DNA of 64,000 nucleotides from Alentia gelatinosa (GCA_950022655.1 OX465579.1:39039950-39103949); one strand, 5' to 3'; shown: positions 22,642 to 37,600, numbered from the stretch's first letter. Notes: generated by a model from the sequence alone, not told the origin. A program made the numbers and translations.

Positions 22642-25600
22642 ATGGCGCAACTGTCCGTTGAAGACCGAATTCAGGAAGTAGTGGATCAATTACTGGTATG
22701 TAGCAATGGGTAGTTACATGGCTAACGCATTATTCGTATAGACAGGGTCGGGATGAAAACATAGTGACAGTGCTGAACCGCATCCAAGGCACTACGCTGC
22801 GTTTCGTTGCCAGTTCGCTTGGGACAATACGCTTCGTGATTTGGATGCTAAGCTTCGTTTTCACGAATGTCAGACAACTGGCCTAAATCTCAACTGGCCC
22901 ACTCCTATGTGTGACAACTGACCCACCTACTGAGACATCTGGCACAAATGTTGTGCTCGCACTCGCAGTAAACTCTGTAAAAGCGGGAGATTAACATAAG
23001 ACTATAAGTTACGGTACCTAGGCTTCAGGCTTCAGTAAACCAAAATATAAACTGACTGTTTCAGCGACGTTTCAGATATCTATTAGTTGTTATTTAGCGT
23101 TTCTATGTTAATTATTCTCTGAGATATACCTGATGTAGCGACGGACACTTCCCCACGGTTCATGGACGCCTTGAGCCCGGGACGATTCGAGCCCGGGACG
23201 CCTTGAGCCTTTCTGTGAACGCCTTGAGCCTACCCTGTGGACGCCTTGAGCCTACCCCATTTTGGTTTCCTTGGGCATCTAGATGTAAAAAAAATTTGAG
23301 AAGTGTACTTATACTGGTTTATATTCATATATACTCAACCCTAACCCTTACCCAACCCTTTTCTAACTCTAACCCGCTAATCGGAACTAAAATGAGGTAG
23401 GCTCAAGGCGTCCACGGGGTAGGCTCAAGGCGTCCACGTTTTCGCGCTGACAGGAGGCTCAAACGGTTAAAGGCTCAAGGCGTCCAATTCCCCTTCACCA
23501 CAGTGTGACCGCTCATATATAAGATGAATACAAACAATACAAAATCGAATTACTCTGACAGAAAATAAAAAAAATTCAGGATGACTTCTCTATGGGTATC
23601 AGACCATTCGCACTGGCAGCCCATTCGCACCCGACGTTTCGCACTGTAAACAAGCCCATTCGCACTGGAAATCAAAACAATAACAAACCACGATGTTCGC
23701 ACTTCGCTCCCAACGACCGATGTCACGCTCGGAACCCACTCGAGCTTCGAGGTAAACCGTCAATGACACTGACACTGAGTTTGTCATATGGGCCGTTCCC
23801 ATTCTAATCACTCAATAATATAGGTTATTTCAAGTAATTGCGAGTAAAATAAGTCTGCTGTGAAAGTTTTGTAATAATATATTTTGTTATCAAGGAATGG
23901 AACATTTAGTGCGAATCGTCTGGTGCGAATCGGTCAAGTAGCAGTGCGAATCGGCTTCCAGTGCGAATCATCGCACATTCATCTCTATATATTTGACATG
24001 CATATTCACCAAATTTCATAGTCTCCTTATGCCTGTTTCCTTTTTGAGCCACCTCTAGATTCTGCCATATAAAACGCCCGAGTCAAGGGCAAGACAACTG
24101 GCATACGGTTTTCACGTAGGCCAGTTGTCATGGGCTAGTTGAAATTTAGGCCAGTTGTCCCGACCCCTTTTTCACAAGATATCGCGATGGTCGCATTGAA
24201 CACTACGCTCCGTTTTCTTGCCGTGTTTATGTCATTGTGGCAATCAACCTGAAGTATAAAAACCCAATCTAGGAATGATCTAGCCAGTGTACCGGTACCC
24301 GGCCCTGTACAGGGCCGAGTTCCTTTGCCATAGAACCCTCCACTGGGTCGTCATTTCTCACTAGCTACACTCTGACATGTATGAAAACAAAACATTTGTC
24401 TGCGCCAACCTTCAAAAATAGCCGTCTCTTACTTTACAACTGTGTATTAGAGGTCGTTTTCCAGTGGATCTTTGCTGGTTCTCAAATCTAGCCATTTTGT
24501 TCAGTTGTCCTCACTGGTTCCCTAACTGCACAGTGCCTCACCAAATAACATGGAATAGCTGTTCACCCCTCAATAGAGATCAGGGGTGACTTAACCTTGG
24601 GAGGAACTACCACTGCCGAGTAGAACCACCTTGTTAGCTCCAGCTCTTATCAGAACTATGTCTGGAATTGATTTGGAAACTTAAAATAACAACTGGCATG
24701 CAGCTAAGAAAAAGGCAAATACTGGATTGCTTTTTTAGGCTGTTTTGATTGTTAAAAAAAACATAAACACAGCATTAAAACGAAGGAAAGTACCCAAGGC
24801 GACCATCAGCCTGTCTTGTGAAAATGAAGCTTTGCATCTAATTCACAAAGTGTAGCTCCAAAGCATGCTGGCTACAAAGTGTAGTGTCCAGTATTTGGCT
24901 GAACTAGGGTGCTGAACCTCGTCAGTTACTGGAGAACTCACCCCAAGAAGTCACCCCATATGTTACTTGGATGACCAGCCTAGCCATATTAACCAGCTCT
25001 GCCCTAACAGGGGGAGATGAAGCGGTGACATTGCCTGGTGGTTGAGAAAGCTGGCGAGCAGTCCGACACTCCTATTGTACCAGAATATTATTAGGTGTCC
25101 ATTTCACTATCTTTTTCCATTTGAATATAGGGAAGTGTCAACCGTTGCTTATGTCTTACAGTGATAGTGTACACATGTGTTTGTAGTTGTGTGGTGAGGT
25201 CACTTCTCTGACAGAGGGCTGTAAGAATGTCTTGAACTTGGATTATTTCCAAATCTACTTGGTTCACTACAATCTTATTGCTATTTCAAGAATGACATTA
25301 GATTTTATTGTTGAATCTCGCAAAACATTAACCATTATACTTTTCCTTTTCAGAAGGTCCAGTCTATAGAAGAAGCGTTTGTAGGGTTTTTAATACCCAG
25401 AGAAACATTGAAAAAAGAATGCTGTCTCGAACAGCTTCGGAAAGTATGGACAAATCTCCCAAAGGTTTGAAAGTTATTTCCTTTATGCACTTTCTATTAT
25501 TTTATGAATCAAATACAGCCATGCACATTCTAACGCTATGACAGAAAATTTGAAATAAACCTTCTAATTCGAAAAAAAAAATCTTAATTGGTCAAGATTC

Positions 25601-28600
25601 AAAACAAAAAATATCGGTGAGAGCCTGATCTTGTTTAGATAACCCTAACATGCATTGTGTAATATCTAATATTTGCAGTGATAACTTGTACACGAAGATA
25701 ATGTTTTGTAGGAGTACCATGACACGGCAATCAAATGCTACGTCGTCTGCATCCACAACCAAACAAACGAAAAGAGAGCGAAGTTGCTGTTTGACATGCT
25801 AGAACTTCTAGTAGAAAACAATCATGTTCATGCCAAGTAAGTTCAAAAATACAATTTTCTGTAGTGATTGTAATTAAAATAATTTCTTTAATTATTCTTA
25901 AGACCATTACGTTAACTGGTGTTTTGTTCGGCTATAGTGAATCAATTAAAACTTAAGTTGAATAGCAAATATTTGGAGGTATATTAAATGGAATGTAATG
26001 GGCTACTGGACTATGCTGGTTGTGTGTTATTCCGGGCGACCTTTTAAAGTTACCCATAAAATGTCATAGCATAGAAACCTGTTAGGATGTTACTCCAAGT
26101 ACCCTCTCTCTATCAGACCACGTAGTACACCCACGTCGGCTTGCAACCACATGGTCGTCCATGTGGTTCCAGAAGGAACCGGAGACTCTTCAGTAAAATT
26201 GTCTTAACTTTTGCTGACAGTTTTTAGATTTGAAGCTATATCTCATGGTATATTTGTAATATACTTAACCATAACGTATGTACGCAAAATTTGTTAAATA
26301 TTTAACCCCCACCTCCTCTCTATATTGTACGCAATAGATTAAAGAAGGGATGTACCAAGAATTTCCGAATTTTCCATCCCGCCACACTTCACTGCATACT
26401 TACTTTTTAGATGACCCCATTATTGATACACTAGGTTGTGTTCATTTTCTGAATGTTACGGCGGGCTTGCGCAGAGAAAGCATTATATATTTGGGGTGGT
26501 TTCAGACCTGTTTGTGAAGCACTACTCACCTGCGATAAGTTAACTTGGCGGTCATCAAAGAAGTGGCGCTGGACGTTTGAACTCCTCCGAAGAATCATCG
26601 GGGGAGTGGATTACAAGGTACGCCTTCTTGCTTTGTTGAATCATTTGTTTGTTCAGACCCATTACTTTTGGTTAGAACTCACAAAATATTGTTTTCTTCG
26701 CTCATAGAACAACTGATAGATGTGTAACTGTTTTAATTAAACTTCTTCGGCAATTTCAGTTCCGCGGGCGTATACGCTTTGTAAATTATTTCAAATATAA
26801 AATAGTTACAAGTTTATTTCTTTGGGATCGTATCCCTATTGAGTTCATATCTTGTTAAAACATGTTACATGATAAACCATTGCGTATAAGGCTTAAAGTT
26901 ACTGCGTTACATTAAGACCTTTGATGACTGGGTTCACGGCTCTTTTTGGAGAATTCAATTTAATCTCATTATGATATATTTAATCGATACCAACCTTATT
27001 GGGGTTAATTATTCAACCACTATTGGGTGAGAATATTATTTCGTTAATATAGATACACAACCCTTGTTAGATAGGATATTGTTAGAAAATATTTAACCTG
27101 ATACATTACCAGGGAAGGTTACTCAGGTTATCTTATAAGTATGATCTGGCGACATATAGATGTGATGTACAGAAGCTACAATGTGGAATTAAATGATGAT
27201 TTGACTACAGGGCGTTCGGGACCTACTTCGTGTGATTCTTGAAAAGGCAAGGTCTGTGCCAAGTGGAGAAAATGTGTGCACGTTGGACCTAATCGAGGTT
27301 CTAATGAAGGTATGTTTGCATGATTGTAGACCGGTACTGCACCAATTATGCGTTAACCCTTATTGTACTAGTGAACTGTAGAAATTAGATATACCCCAAC
27401 CTGCTAATGAAGTAATCATATCTGCTTCTTGATAGTGAACTATTTTGTAATAATGTTGTAATTGATAGCCTGGTTATCAGGAGGAATATTGCAGACACTA
27501 ACACTTAAATCCTAGTGAAATTACGATTACCCGTTTTATGATACGCATGTAACATACATTTTAAAAAGGTTTAAGTATGAATGATATATGAACTTAGTAA
27601 TTAGTGTTTGCAACATCCCTAGTTTGATTTTTTCAACTTGTTTCAATCAGGTTGTCGAGTTTATACTGGACCGCAATGCCTGTCTTCTACCAAGCTACTT
27701 TGCCGTCAACGAAATCACCAAGTTATGTTCTGACGACCGCCCATGGCCACATTGGGTTTGTACCTTTTCTCTTCTGTTCTTAACAGACAAGACAAAAACC
27801 TTACAGTTGCAGAAAAATGTTATCTATGTTGAAACCATAAGTTTCAACATAGCTAAAGGTATGCATTATGACAGGCTTCAAATGATATTTGATATATCAA
27901 TATATATGTATGTCAATAAACGATTCATGTAAAAAGGACAGAAAGATAATAATGGAAGAACACTAATATAAGGCCACTAAAAAAAAAAAAATTGTTTCTC
28001 ATCACCAAGCCATGAAAAATATGACGAGGGCGGTTTTTTTTTTTGTTTGTTTTTTTTTGCTATATCAAAGATGGCAGACATACAATACAACCCTGCATAA
28101 GTGGACACCCTCCGATCCGGGCCAAAGTGGCTGCTTACGCGGGGTGTCTGCTTACGCGGGGTTTACAGATTTTTACTGGCTATACATTTAATGCATCCCT
28201 GACACCAGGAGCTTTAATTTGATACTAAATACACATACCTTTTAGAATTTCTATCAAGATTCATCTATTTAAAAAAAAAAAAAAAAAAAAAAAATCTTCT
28301 AAAATCGTTTTTTCTGATGCGCGCGGTGATGAGAAACAAGTTTTTTTTTTTGAGTGGCCTAACTTTGCATATTTTATATCAATTGGTATATAAATACATC
28401 GTATTGTTCCTCCGAGAGACTTCATACTTTTTTGTCTTACTTTTCAATATTTACCAAAGTCTTATTTGCTTGATGTCTTTGAATTACAGAAGATGGGATT
28501 AATGTTGAGCCAATTCGTGCAGACATTCCGGCAAGCAGCACAGATGGTCACTCTATGTGGTAATTACAAGTTAATCTAATACAAGATATTTACAGGAAAG

Positions 28601-31600
28601 CAAGTATTCCGATATATCACCATATATGTATATGGAACCAAAATTCCAAAAGGTCAATGGGCGTCTAAACTGTTTCACACTCTTCATTCGTGATTTCGAG
28701 TTTACGGGTTTTGCACATCTAGTCATCTATAATTCTTGTCAGTGGGCTGAGGTACAGACATGCGTTTGTGAATTACGGGAAGCGAATGGTTCTTAAATTA
28801 CCTATCAACACACATCCAGAAGATCTTAGCATGTTTTGCTACCATTCCTGACTGGCCAGTCAATTTATTTGTGGATTCTATATCCGATTTTATTCCAAAT
28901 CACGACCTGCATTCCTATAATCAAGATACACTAGACTCTCTCCTAACGACCACCTCGCTAATCTGATAACATCTTACTAAAGGGGGGTGCCCAGTTTTAA
29001 GTTTCTATCGTAGCAGTGGACATCCCGTTCCGACACGGCCTTCCGACATACTCCGACATGGCTACGACACAGCACCATTGTCGTAGCTGTGTCATAGCCC
29101 TTCCGACACATTCAAACATGTTTGAAAAATCGTAGAGGCCGGTTTGTGTCGGAGTATGTCGGGACCATCGTTCTTATCAGAATTTCTTGTTTTATAGTTG
29201 ATTATTAAAAACTTTGATCATATTTGTTCCTGAATATGTCCAATAGACCACCGGTAATGCATATCTCTATGAAACAGGGGAGAAAATACTATATATATGA
29301 TATTATAATGGATTTATAGAGGGGCGGGGGGTGTAGTATCGGACAATCTCTAAGTATTTCAAAACACATATCTATCTTAAAAATTGGGGGTCACCGTGAT
29401 AGTTTTCTTTAGTTAGAGATCAATATTATAATAATTCATTAAGTCTTTTTTTGCGAAAATTGAAGAAAATCATATTTCTCACTATATTTCCTATATAAAT
29501 AAAGTCCCCCAAGTCAGCTGGTTGTGTCGGAGTGTGTCGGTTCCGTGGCAACCTTTCTTTTCCCGCCAAACCGTTACGACACACTCCGACATGGCTTTCC
29601 GACACACTCCGACACACTCCGACACACTCCGACAGAACCCTTCCGACATGGATTTTCTTTGTCGTAGTGTGTTGTAAGCCTTGTCGGAGTGTGTCGTAAG
29701 CAGTGGGTACCACCCTTTACAGACATTTCTCCACATCCATTCAGCTGAGTGCAAATGAGATTCACTGAAGCATATATACATTATTACAGGGCGATCCAGT
29801 TTGTTACCTGTCGTAGGCCACTCTAGTTCAACAGCTAACGTGTGGAAGCTGAACCCCAACACGCTTCGGTTCCCTTTGAGCGGGCCCCTGCCGTACGACA
29901 AGGTAGGTGCACCAACCACAATCGGGACAGCGGGCGCTGGGCGGCTCACCCGCCACCACTGCCTCTCCGTAGTAGCCGTGCTCAGCCAGGTCACAGTGTC
30001 ACTGCCTCAAGTGTTCTGCCTTCTCACAGTGGATCCGTGCCTTTTGTGCACCTTTTTCTCTCTCTACCTCTTTGACTCATCAAACGCCTGCCAAAAAAAT
30101 GAGCCACTAAAACACTCTAAAAGAACAAGTGAGAAGTTATAGAAATCTGAAAGGACAAAGACAAAACAAATTAAGTGCCAACATCTGTGAAGGCTAGCTA
30201 ATTTGGCATTTTGTCCAACTTTATATCTCTTTTAATATAGCATTTGTGGTACACACCGCTCTAATGTAACCCATAGACATTCCATGTGTCTGTATTTTAT
30301 GAGTAGTTATTTCTATGCTAATTTGTTCATTTTTCGTTGCATTTAATCAAAGTCAGTATGTAAAATACCTTAGCATTCTTGAATATTGCTTAGGGCCCTC
30401 CTGTGCTTAAAGTTGGATATATATACCATGTATTTTTCATCGCTTCGGCCTGCACTTACTTGCCAAATATTTACCATGCAGTTCATTTAGATATTAAGAT
30501 TGGGTTTTGCCGCAATTTTATGTTTGCAGACGTTGACTCAGGTAACTGGTTTCTGGCAAGGAAGTTCCTGTAGATATGCCGTTTATGCATATATTTTCTG
30601 TTTGCATGATAACCATACATCATAACGCCAAGTGCGAAGCCTATAGAACAGTAGACATGTTTATGTTACAAGCAGCAAATGAGACGTAATCCCTCTCCTT
30701 TCGTTTGATATGATTTTATTGTGATTCCTTTGTTTCACTTTTAAAACAGGAGATTTTGTTCATTTCAAAAATATACACAATTATTTCTGATCTTAGAACA
30801 GGTGTCTCCCGGATAAAAGATTATTCAGAATTTGATAATGATGATTTAGAAGGGGATCAAATAAACGTATCTAAAAATGATTTCTTGAATTCTCTCATGG
30901 ATTTGGCTAGGGCACAGTTTGCTTTAAAAGCTTCTGACAATACACTGTTCATAAATCTCACGCAAATTACGCCACAGCAAAGCAATATTTGCATACGTCC
31001 CAAGCTTGTTTAGATAGAAATGTGTTTTGTGTTGTCGCTTGTCTCGTACGTAAACGCTTCCGTCATCGATTAAAAACAGTGCTACCATTTCTTCGTGTGT
31101 GAAATGGTCATTAGCCTCGCGGCTTGCAGGTTGAAGTTCCTTATGTGTGAATGATATTCATTTGTGTGCATGTGTAAAACAATGAATTGTCCACGACTGT
31201 TACGAGTTCGTATGGATGTTTCTACATTGAACGAATGCTAGGGGAAAGAAGTCTCTCATCCACACATAGAACTTTAAGGTGCTCTCTGTTTGTCTGACTT
31301 GTGCTACTTGTTAAACCAATATGGCTATCACATGCTCATCATACATTGGCTACCAACGTTGAAGATTTAATTTACTTGCCCCATAACACTGTAGTTTTTC
31401 TCAGTAAACTATCATACTTTTTCAATTAGAATACAAATCCGCAGTTGGCATACCCGTAATTGTAGTAACATCATGATTGCTAAATACGCTCTGTAAATTA
31501 CACTATTGTCAAGCACAAGATCGTTCGAGTTTCTATTAAAAAGTGGCTCATTTTCTCTGTTCCTGTTTCAGGATATGTACGAGGCACAGACACAGCTTCT

Positions 31601-31667
31601 CCGTTATGTGCTGGAGCAGCCATATTCCAGGGACATGGTCTGCCAGATGCTAAGTTTAAACAAGCAG
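22642..31667 (+). CDS. MED23: MED23 exons 1-9, residues 1-295 (N-terminal part)
   Basis: The most diverged part of the protein, as is usual for this family. Exon 1 gives 18 residues beginning MAQLSVEDRI. Recognisable conserved blocks are RRIIGGVDYKGVRDLL across exons 4-5, ILDRNACLLPSYFAVNEI in exon 6, WKLNPNTLRFPL and PLPYDK in exon 8, and YVLEQPYSRDMVCQML in exon 9. Intron 1 (2.7 kb) carries several foldback elements. A partial copy of the exon 9 end with its donor lies just downstream at 31742-31843. Confidence 0.93.
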
Positions 31668-34600
31668 GTAATGAAATAATTCGTAGGCTTCTACCACTCT
31701 ACCCCTTAGAAACACAATCCTTTTCAGCGTTATCAAGGGGGTGCAGATGCAAACTTGAACCAAGTAGGTAATGAAATAATTCCTATGCTACTGCCCCTCT
31801 AACATTTGGAAATACTCTCCTCGCTCTCAGCGTTACTAAGTGGAAGTATTGAACTAAAACAAAAATATTCAGATAGCAGAGTTAAAAAAAAATTAAAAAA
31901 ATTAAGCAGACACTGGTCAAGTGGTGAAGATGGTAACCGCCATAGTCATATCTAGCAGAACCACACCTTTCAATAAAACACGCGTTCGACGAAGTTAGTA
32001 TGTATGTTACCTAGAATTATTTTCCAATACAGAAGGGGAAGGGATGTTTCCTTCCATTCAACATTTGTGCAGAATAATTCCCGACAAATCAGCCTCGCTT
32101 TATTTGGCCACGGTAGTTTGCCTTCTAAATAATACAAAGTGCTATAACTCTTGGTGCCATTGGTATATCAAGAAACAAAACTTGGAGCAGTTCTTGACTC
32201 AAAATCCCCCTTTTTCCCGTATATATTATGACCAGATATTATGACCAGATTGCGCTCCCGATGACCCTAGAAAGCTGATGAAGTGGCCAAATTTGCATAT
32301 TAGCCTACGATACCACTAACTAACCCAAGAATTGGTCAGGAATATGTTTGGTGGCCTCTCACACTGCGACGTCCAGACTATAAGAACATGATCAGGCCTC
32401 CCAGTGAAACCTTTAAAACCTATAAAACCTATATTGAGGAAGCGGGGCACTGGGAGGCCTGCATGATGCATATTCATATCTAAAAGCCTGGATCCATTTC
32501 ACCTGGGGTCTCTTTGGCTCGGTCTGGACCAGCAATTTATTATGGGTCAGTATTTACATCCGGCCATCGCCGGTGTCGTTCCTTTGATCATGATGTTACA
32601 TAACTTTTTGGGGAGGGAGGGTTGATCAAAGGGCGGTAACTGAACCAGGGTCACGGAACTGCTTGACTGCTATTCCATTATAGCGGTAAACATCGGTTAA
32701 ATACCAATATTTGAGGCGCAGATAGAGGACGCGACTGGTTTCAGTCTTAAGCCTATAAGACACCGACCCGACGTCTCTGCCCGATTCTACCTTTCACCGA
32801 CGGATCCGTCGGGTCTGTGACAATCTGCATCAATCGGGTAGATGTAAGCACTTCCCCGACCCGATTTTATTGCTCAGTCCGATTTACAAGTACCTTATGT
32901 CGATTTGTAGGTTCCCGATATCTTAACCCTTTAAGGGCGGATGATGCCTTAAAGCATCACCCGGCTGGGGGGCGGATGATGCCTTAAGGCATCTCCCGGC
33001 CGGGGGCATTTGCTGGGTATCTATGAAATTATGTATTTTTGTTTATGGAAAGGAAATATTTTATCAATTAACTTGAAATTTGCACTGAATGTAGGTATAA
33101 CTTCATATTTTAGAATTCTAAATAATGGAAATAGAAATATTAAGGAAAACAAATTTTATCATGTGATAAACCTTCGAATTTTGAGTTCAGAGAAAAATGC
33201 CCCCGTCCCCTAGAACTGTACATAGTCACTAGTTGCCATCCCCATGTGTGTAGTTCTGCCATAGGCGGCTGTCCTTAAAGGGTTAATTGGATCCGAAGTT
33301 ATTAAACTTTGAATTAATTTCTATGATTCCACACCAGCGGCCCGTGGCTCACCCCGGCTCGCCTCCCGGCGGCTCTCATTGAGATGATCCCGGGTAATTT
33401 ACAAGGTTTTAAAAGATAGAAGTGTGATCGGGACAGTCATCATGTCGGTGTCTTATAGGTATAAGACACCGAAATTTTATTCCCGACTCTCACTGAGCCG
33501 ATGGTCGGGATGAATCGGGAACAAATTTCGGTGTTTTATAGGCTTTATGGAATCAGACCTTGAACAGGGATGCAAGTGTTTCGACAAATAACGGAATTCT
33601 GACATTTCATAAACAGAGGAAACACCAGAATATGTATCGATTCATAGCCATTCTATTCCCTAATAATGTAATCAATTTATTCATTTTTGATAAGTGTCTC
33701 AAATTTCCCCAGTCCCGACTATTATTCCTGCTTAAAGATCAATTATCTCCGCGATGAAGGGAGATGGGGATGAGTACACAGGTGTGTGTGTGTGGGGGGG
33801 GGGGGGGGTGGAGGGGGGGGGGGGGGTTGGCTAAGTAAGTCACATGGAAATATAAGTGTATCCAGATATTATTTGTTCATGGCATTGTAACCAGTGCCCC
33901 ATTGTAGCTACCTTTCTTCTGCATTCCCAGCAGTGGTAGACCCACTGCTAAATCAAATGCCAAGACCTCGCAACTTCTGAAATGTGAAGGGCCAGGATTT
34001 GTATCTGAATTCCTCTCATAGAGTTGTTAACAGCTCCTGTGGCGTAGAACCAGTGAGAAAAGTTGAACCTTGAGAAGGTCCCTATAGTCCTCAGGGTCCC
34101 ATGGGATTTTCAGCAAAAAGACAAACTGAGCCATTGTAACCAGATAATTGTTTCCTAGTTGACCCGCTTCATGTACCCTGGCGCAGATAGTTGAGTTTCT
34201 CTCGTACTTTCCTGGGAGTGATTAATTGATATGGAATCATAATTTCAAATCTGTGCTTTATACACTTCCCCTTATTAAGATTTTTTTATGTATCTTCATT
34301 ATTGGTATGCTCTTACTTTGCTCACTCGCGGATTTGATCTTGTGGTGTGTGATTCTTTTTTTCGAACAGAGAAGCAAAAGATTGGCAGAAGGACTAAGTG
34401 TCAGTATTAGAGTGAACGAGTCATGGCTTCTTGTTTCATTGCTGATTATTTTCAGTTCGCGTTACTGTTATTTGGTTGGCAAAGTTCCTTAACCCTATAC
34501 AAAATAATACACTTCCCTTCCTCTCCCCGTCACTTGAGTTAAGTATCTCGCTCGGTCTTGTGCGTATCTCGGCCATCCCCACCCTCAGTGCACCATGCTG

Positions 34601-37600
34601 TCTGCTCGTGGTCATTATACGCTATGAATACCTGTGTCATCTGGAAAATATGAGATGCACTTGTACAAAAGAAGCAAACAGATATTGCATATGGTTTTCA
34701 GCTTCAGTTTGAACAACTTAGGTTTCACCAAAATATGTATCTAGTACTATTATCAGCGAACCTGAGTGAGTTAGGTGTGCTTTTTGAGTATTTGATCATT
34801 TCATCTTGTGCAACTGTATGGATTATACCAGAATTACATTTGTAAATATTTACTCAAGATCAGATAGCTCAAAGTTAATCCCCATAATTGACTGCTCTGA
34901 TCAAAAGGCAATTCATAGTCTGTTCTATCATGCTCGTCAAAGTCTCGACGAATTCGCCAAACACTCAGATTTGTATCCAGTAGTTGGAGTATTATGACAA
35001 TAAAGAGAGACCTATCCCAGCTTTAAAATCACCTTGAATGTGAGAATCTTCTATTTCAACTTACGCCGTTGCCATGGCGTGCTCCTATACTGACAGCGCA
35101 TATGTCATTACTTTATTGATCTCCTGGCTACACTTGTTGTTTGTATACACCTCAAATCTCAAATGCCATCATGGGTTATTTATTGAGGTTTCCGCGAAAG
35201 AGGCGCGGCGGGCATCATAAACAATTACAATTTTGATAATTGATGTTCAAACATGAATAGATTTATACAAGAAAACAGTAGGATCCACCACAGCCCACAC
35301 ACTGACGTGAACCCTCCACCTCACTGTCTCAGGGATATAGGGTTTGTCTGGGACAGCAGAGAAAAAAAATGTCACCCGAAAAATAAGAAAGAAAATTACC
35401 ATTTGAAATAACGTCACATGTGTGAAGTGTGGTTCTAACAGAAAGTTTTCTTTGCGTGCACTTTGTAACTTGTATCGCACTCTAAAAGTCTAATTGGTTG
35501 CTTTGGCGAACTTGGATTTCCACCGTTTTGTTTATCTGTGTCAGAGGCGGCATCATCGTGGTTATAAATCTGTACCCTACACACAAATCCATGTTGATAT
35601 TTGCTAAAATACCCCGATTGAATTTTCTTAACACTGTCGAGAAAAATGTCTGGAGAAATTTAATATCCAGATATAAATAGAACAGATGCTTTATCGGTAG
35701 AATAAGTATTATAGATATAAATACTATATTGTTGTAGACATATTTGTAGAAACAATTAGCGCCTAGACTTGTTAATGGCGAAAATGAACGAAAAGCCTAA
35801 TTCTAGAAATTACGAAAAAATAACTTGTTTTCAGGAAAATCACCAAATATCTATGTAAATCAAAGAACACGCTGTCAGAACGCAGATATCACACAGAAGG
35901 ACACATCGATTTGGAATATATTTTTCAAACAAAAAAAATGGGTCGAAGCTGAATTGAAGAAGACATACTGATTGGCACAGATAGTGTGTGGTGTAAGCGT
36001 GTCGATAACAGGCATAGACGGCACGTAACTTGATTGTATGTGACTGCAGGTGAAGCAGCGCTGTGCTGTCATGGAGGACCAGCTCGTGGATCTGGTCGTG
36101 CTGGCTATGGAGCGCTCTGAGTCGGACGAGGCGGGCGCCGACGATGCCGGTGTCAGTCAACAGCTGTGGCAGCATCTTTCCAGTCAGCTCATCTTCTTCG
36201 TCCTCTTCCAGTTCGCTAGCTTCCCTCATATGGTGCTGGAACTGTATGAGAAGGTGTGGATCTAATAATAGATATATGTACAGAGCGTGCTTAAATTTTC
36301 GTTGTGGTCAGCCAATGCAAAAGATTAAAAAAAAATAAAAAAAATCCAAAATGGTATTATCTCGACATTCCTTGTGATGTTCGTGTGTGACATGTAATGT
36401 CAATTATGACGGCAGTACGACCTTAAATGGTAAAACTTAAATTAAATGCCCAATTTTGCAATTGGTGCCTTGATAAATTTGACTTTGTTCTTGTTTTAGC
36501 TGAAAGGACGGCACTTAAGAAAGGGCAGAGATCATCTTATGTGGGTTTTGCTTCAGTTTATCTCTGGGTCTATACAGAAAAATCCGGTAAGTTTTATATA
36601 TATAATTTATTCTTTGCATTTAGAAAAAACATTTGATAGAACATGACTGACTCACCTCCATCAAACCTCTGTGGCATTTCACTACGGTTTTGTTGCAGTT
36701 CATATGAATACATTTGGAAGTTCACTACTGTTAATACCTGTTAAGCTGAAATGCATTCACTGGCTTTTACATCAAGTGTTATTTCTTTGAGGAATGTGGT
36801 CCATACGTTTGGCACATGTGATCAACACATAGTGACAGATGGATAAAGAAGACTGCAGACAACCAAACCAACTTCATGTTTTTAACGACAACCTCATAAC
36901 TAGCGGAGATCAATACAGGAGCGCAGGCTAATTGAAAGAAATCAAAGATTTTATACAGATGAACCATCTGTGCCATGCCAAAACTCTGAACTTGCTTTTG
37001 CTCGTAATGTTTCCATTGACCACGCTCAGAGTATAATCGAAAATCTGTACAGTAGTTTAATCGTGCTGTTTGTTATACCGACTTCGGCTATATACTGATG
37101 ACTTCTAATCCTGCCCCGCGTTAGCTGGAGGATTTCCTACCCGTGCTGCGGCTGTACGACCTGCTGTACCCAGAGAAGGAGCGGATTCCTATGCCTGACG
37201 TCAGCAAGGCAGCTTCCACACATGCCATGGCCATCACGTGTATCTGGGTGCACCTCAACAAGAAGGCTCAGAGTGACAAGGTGCGCCTCCAGCGGCCCAT
37301 TCCGCACGCGCTCATGGGTCACCTCGAGTGAGTTTACACACAGGATCTGTCATAGGTTTATATGGAAATAGACGTACCATGAGTAGACATATCTATCATG
37401 ATCTATATGTGAATCACTGGAGTCACCTACAAGTCAGGGAACATTTAACTGGCTTAATTACTTAATTTATCACATAAAACAATACAGCGTGCTATGAATT
37501 TGGATATAATCTTGTTCCGGATTCACCTTTATTGGTATTTAATATCTGCCATTTCAAATACTGGTTAGGTTTTTTTTTTAATACAATTGTATTTAAAAAA

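Larger units (their letters stand above)
22869..24162. mobile_element. Foldback element with gacaactggcc words at both ends, in MED23 intron 1
   Basis: The left arm at 22869-22925 carries gtcagacaactggcc and further tcaactggccc and gacaactgac words. The right arm at about 24106-24162 carries ggccagttgtc twice in inverse order, and the arms align over about 50 bases. Two other elements (23157-23493 and 23601-23976) lie between the arms, probably as later insertions. No protein is encoded. Confidence 0.6.

Noticed and set aside
29491..29994. 167-codon open frame on the minus strand, Cys/Ser/Val-rich
   Set aside because: Its composition comes from the gacacactcc repeat array, and its start overlaps MED23 exon 8 in antisense. 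No protein family resemblance.
35840..36229. 129-codon minus-strand frame
   Set aside because: It is antisense to MED23 exon 10, whose plus-strand frame is strongly conserved and bounded by splice sites.
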